Source: Reyranella massiliensis 521 (GTDB taxonomy: Bacteria; Pseudomonadota; Alphaproteobacteria; Reyranellales; Reyranellaceae). Taken from it: 42,372 bases of DNA. Made by a program: the position numbers and the translations under genes. Below are positions 40,793 through 42,372 of the stretch, piece by piece. The stretch spans positions 1-42,372 of the forward strand of contig CAMAYC010000034.1 in the NCBI GenBank assembly GCA_945862125.1, in the 5' to 3' direction. The number at the start of each line of letters is the position of its first letter. Position 1 is the stretch's first letter. Under the pieces are notes generated by a model. The model had not been told where the DNA came from and ran no database searches. It saw nothing but the letters and a program-made list of their open reading frames with translations.

Positions 40793-42372
40793 ATGGAAGA
40801 ATTCGACTACGTCATCGTCGGCGCCGGGGCGGCGGGGTGCGTTCTGGCCAACCGGCTTTCGGCCGACGGAAAAAACAGCGTTGCGGTGATCGAGGCCGGC
40901 GGCAACGACAATCACATCTGGATCAAGGTGCCGGCCGGCTTCAACAAGACGGTCTATAACGAGAGCCTCAACTGGGGTTATGAGACCGCGCCGGGCCCGC
41001 ACATCGACGGCCGCAAGATAAAGTTCCCGCGCGGCAAAGTGCTGGGCGGCTCGGGCTCGATCAACGGCCATCTCTACGTGCGCGGCCAGGCCGCCGACTA
41101 CGACACCTGGGCGCAGCTCGGCTGCCGCGGCTGGTCGTGGGACGACCTAGTCCCCTACTTCAAGCGCGCCGAGAGCCGCGAGGGCGGCGACGATGCCGTG
41201 CGCGGCCGTTCGGGTCCGCTCGTCATCGAGGACCAGCGCGATCCGCACGTGCTGAGCGACGCCTACATGGCCGCCAACGAGGCGCTCGGGCTGAAACGCA
41301 CCCCCGACTACAATTGCGGCGACCAGGAAGGCACGCTGCTCTACCAGAACATGATGCGGAACGGCCGGCGCTGGAGCCCGGTCGACGCCTACCTGAAGCC
41401 GGCGATGAAGCGTTCCAACGTGCGCGTGATCACCCGCGCCCTGGTCGAGCGGATCGATCTCGAAGGGAAGCGCGCCACCGGCATCACCTACCGCCACAAT
41501 GGCCAGTCGCACTCGATCAAGGCGCGGCGCGACGTGATCCTGGCCGGCGGCGCCATCAATACGCCGCAGCTCCTGCAGATCTCCGGCATCGGCCATCCTG
41601 ACGATCTCGCCGCGATCGGCGTGGCGGTGAAGCATGCGCTGCCCGGCGTCGGCCACAATTTCCGCGACCACTACGCCATCCGCGTCTCGGCCCTGGTGAA
41701 GGGCGCCCCGTCGCTCAACGAGAAGAGCCGCGGCCTGCGCCTTGTGGGTGAAGTCCTGCGCTACGCGATCAGCCGCAAGGGCCTGCTCACCGCCGCCCCC
41801 AGCCATGCCGGCGGCTACTTCAAGACACGGCCCGGCCTCGCCACGCCCGACATGCAGCTCTATTTCGCGCCGGCAAGCTATGGCGGCGGGCGCTACGGCA
41901 CCACCGAACTCGACACCGTGCCGGGCATGACGCTCGGCGCCGCACAACTTCGCCCCGAGAGCACCGGTCATGTGAAGGCGCTCTCCGCCGATCCCACGGC
42001 CAAGCCCGAGATCCAGCCGAATTACCTGGCCGATCAGATCGACCGTGACGCGCTGCTGGCGGCGATGAAATACCTGCGCAAGCTCTTGGCGACGCCGCCG
42101 CTCGCGAACTACGTGATCCGCGAGAACTTCCCCGGCCCCGACGTGCAGACCGACGAGCAATGGATGGCCCATGCCCGCGCCACCGGCTCGACGACCTATC
42201 ACCCGGTGGGCACCGCCAAGCTCGGCACCGATCCCAGGGCCGTGGTCGATCCACTCAGCATGCGCGTGATCGGCCTGCAGGGCCTTCGCGTTGCCGATGC
42301 TTCGTGCATGCCCACGATGGTGTCCGGCAATACCTACGCCGCCACCAACGTGATCGCAGAGAGGGGCGCCGA
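40793..42372 (+). CDS. GMC family oxidoreductase (choline dehydrogenase-like), partial
   Basis: At least 526 codons; the frame is open at the right edge. FAD-binding GAGAAGCVLANRLS is at the N-terminus, then the GMC signature 1 (GGSGSINGHLYVRGQ), signature 2 (GGAINTPQLLQISGIG) and the C-terminal catalytic His in TTYHPVGTAKLG. The second catalytic block reads SGNTYAATN. The family oxidises alcohols such as choline, glucose or polyethylene-glycol-type alcohols. GGGGAA lies 6-11 bases before ATG 40793. It follows the aspartate dehydrogenase by 16 bp and is probably in the same operon. About 10-20 residues are missing at the end. Confidence 0.93.
   Translation, partial: MEEFDYVIVGAGAAGCVLANRLSADGKNSVAVIEAGGNDNHIWIKVPAGFNKTVYNESLNWGYETAPGPHIDGRKIKFPRGKVLGGSGSINGHLYVRGQAADYDTWAQLGCRGWSWDDLVPYFKRAESREGGDDAVRGRSGPLVIEDQRDPHVLSDAYMAANEALGLKRTPDYNCGDQEGTLLYQNMMRNGRRWSPVDAYLKPAMKRSNVRVITRALVERIDLEGKRATGITYRHNGQSHSIKARRDVILAGGAINTPQLLQISGIGHPDDLAAIGVAVKHALPGVGHNFRDHYAIRVSALVKGAPSLNEKSRGLRLVGEVLRYAISRKGLLTAAPSHAGGYFKTRPGLATPDMQLYFAPASYGGGRYGTTELDTVPGMTLGAAQLRPESTGHVKALSADPTAKPEIQPNYLADQIDRDALLAAMKYLRKLLATPPLANYVIRENFPGPDVQTDEQWMAHARATGSTTYHPVGTAKLGTDPRAVVDPLSMRVIGLQGLRVADASCMPTMVSGNTYAATNVIAERGA

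Overview
The window is GC-rich chromosomal DNA from an alphaproteobacterium. Its gene content (Coq4-type protein, xanthine dehydrogenase, DUF3141 and DUF2254 proteins, FixK/FNR-type TTGA-N6-TCAA boxes) would suit a soil or rhizosphere member of Hyphomicrobiales/Rhodospirillales, for example something Reyranella-like, but there is no rRNA or other marker to prove the genus. No tRNA, rRNA, CRISPR array, insertion sequence or phage gene was recognised. Genes are tightly packed. The one long stretch without an intact gene is 26599-27367, which holds a frameshifted HTH-type gene, nested inverted repeats and a FixK-type box.

Layout. 1-1.2 kb: the end of an SCP2-type thiolase gene and a TerB-Coq4 fusion protein. 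1.2-8.8 kb: an operon xdhA-xdhB-SDR on the minus strand, divergent from two tandem PuuE-like polysaccharide-deacetylase-fold genes and an epoxide hydrolase. 8.8-10.9 kb: a methylmalonyl-CoA decarboxylase (scpB-like) with a CoA-transferase. 11.0-14.8 kb: a minus-strand chain of overlapping genes (atypical SDR, P1 peptidase, cytochrome c, CrcB, BaiN-type flavoprotein). 14.8-17.4 kb: a MORN-repeat protein, an unknown secreted protein, an unknown cytosolic protein and a CBS-domain protein. 17.5-20.8 kb: queC, a DUF4142 protein, a queuosine-precursor transporter, a DUF442 phosphatase-like protein and a tandem universal stress protein. 20.8-26.6 kb: a secreted TPR-Kazal protein and an RND efflux pair.

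27.3-37.4 kb is the most coherent block: marC, an unknown gene, ppk2, ackA, fabI, a phosphotransacetylase, a DUF3141 alpha/beta-hydrolase, a DUF2254 membrane protein, and a divergent pair encoding a small exported protein and a VIT-like membrane protein. Its transcription units are each preceded by a perfect TTGA-N6-TCAA palindrome centred 53-72 bp upstream of the start codon, and -10-like hexamers lie where a class II FNR/FixK promoter would put them. I infer an oxygen- or redox-responsive module that joins substrate-level ATP generation (Pta-AckA), polyphosphate use (PPK2), a dedicated FabI and membrane proteins.

37.5-42.4 kb: a flavin split-barrel protein and a VOC protein on the minus strand, then an amidase, aspartate dehydrogenase and GMC oxidoreductase operon that runs off the right end.
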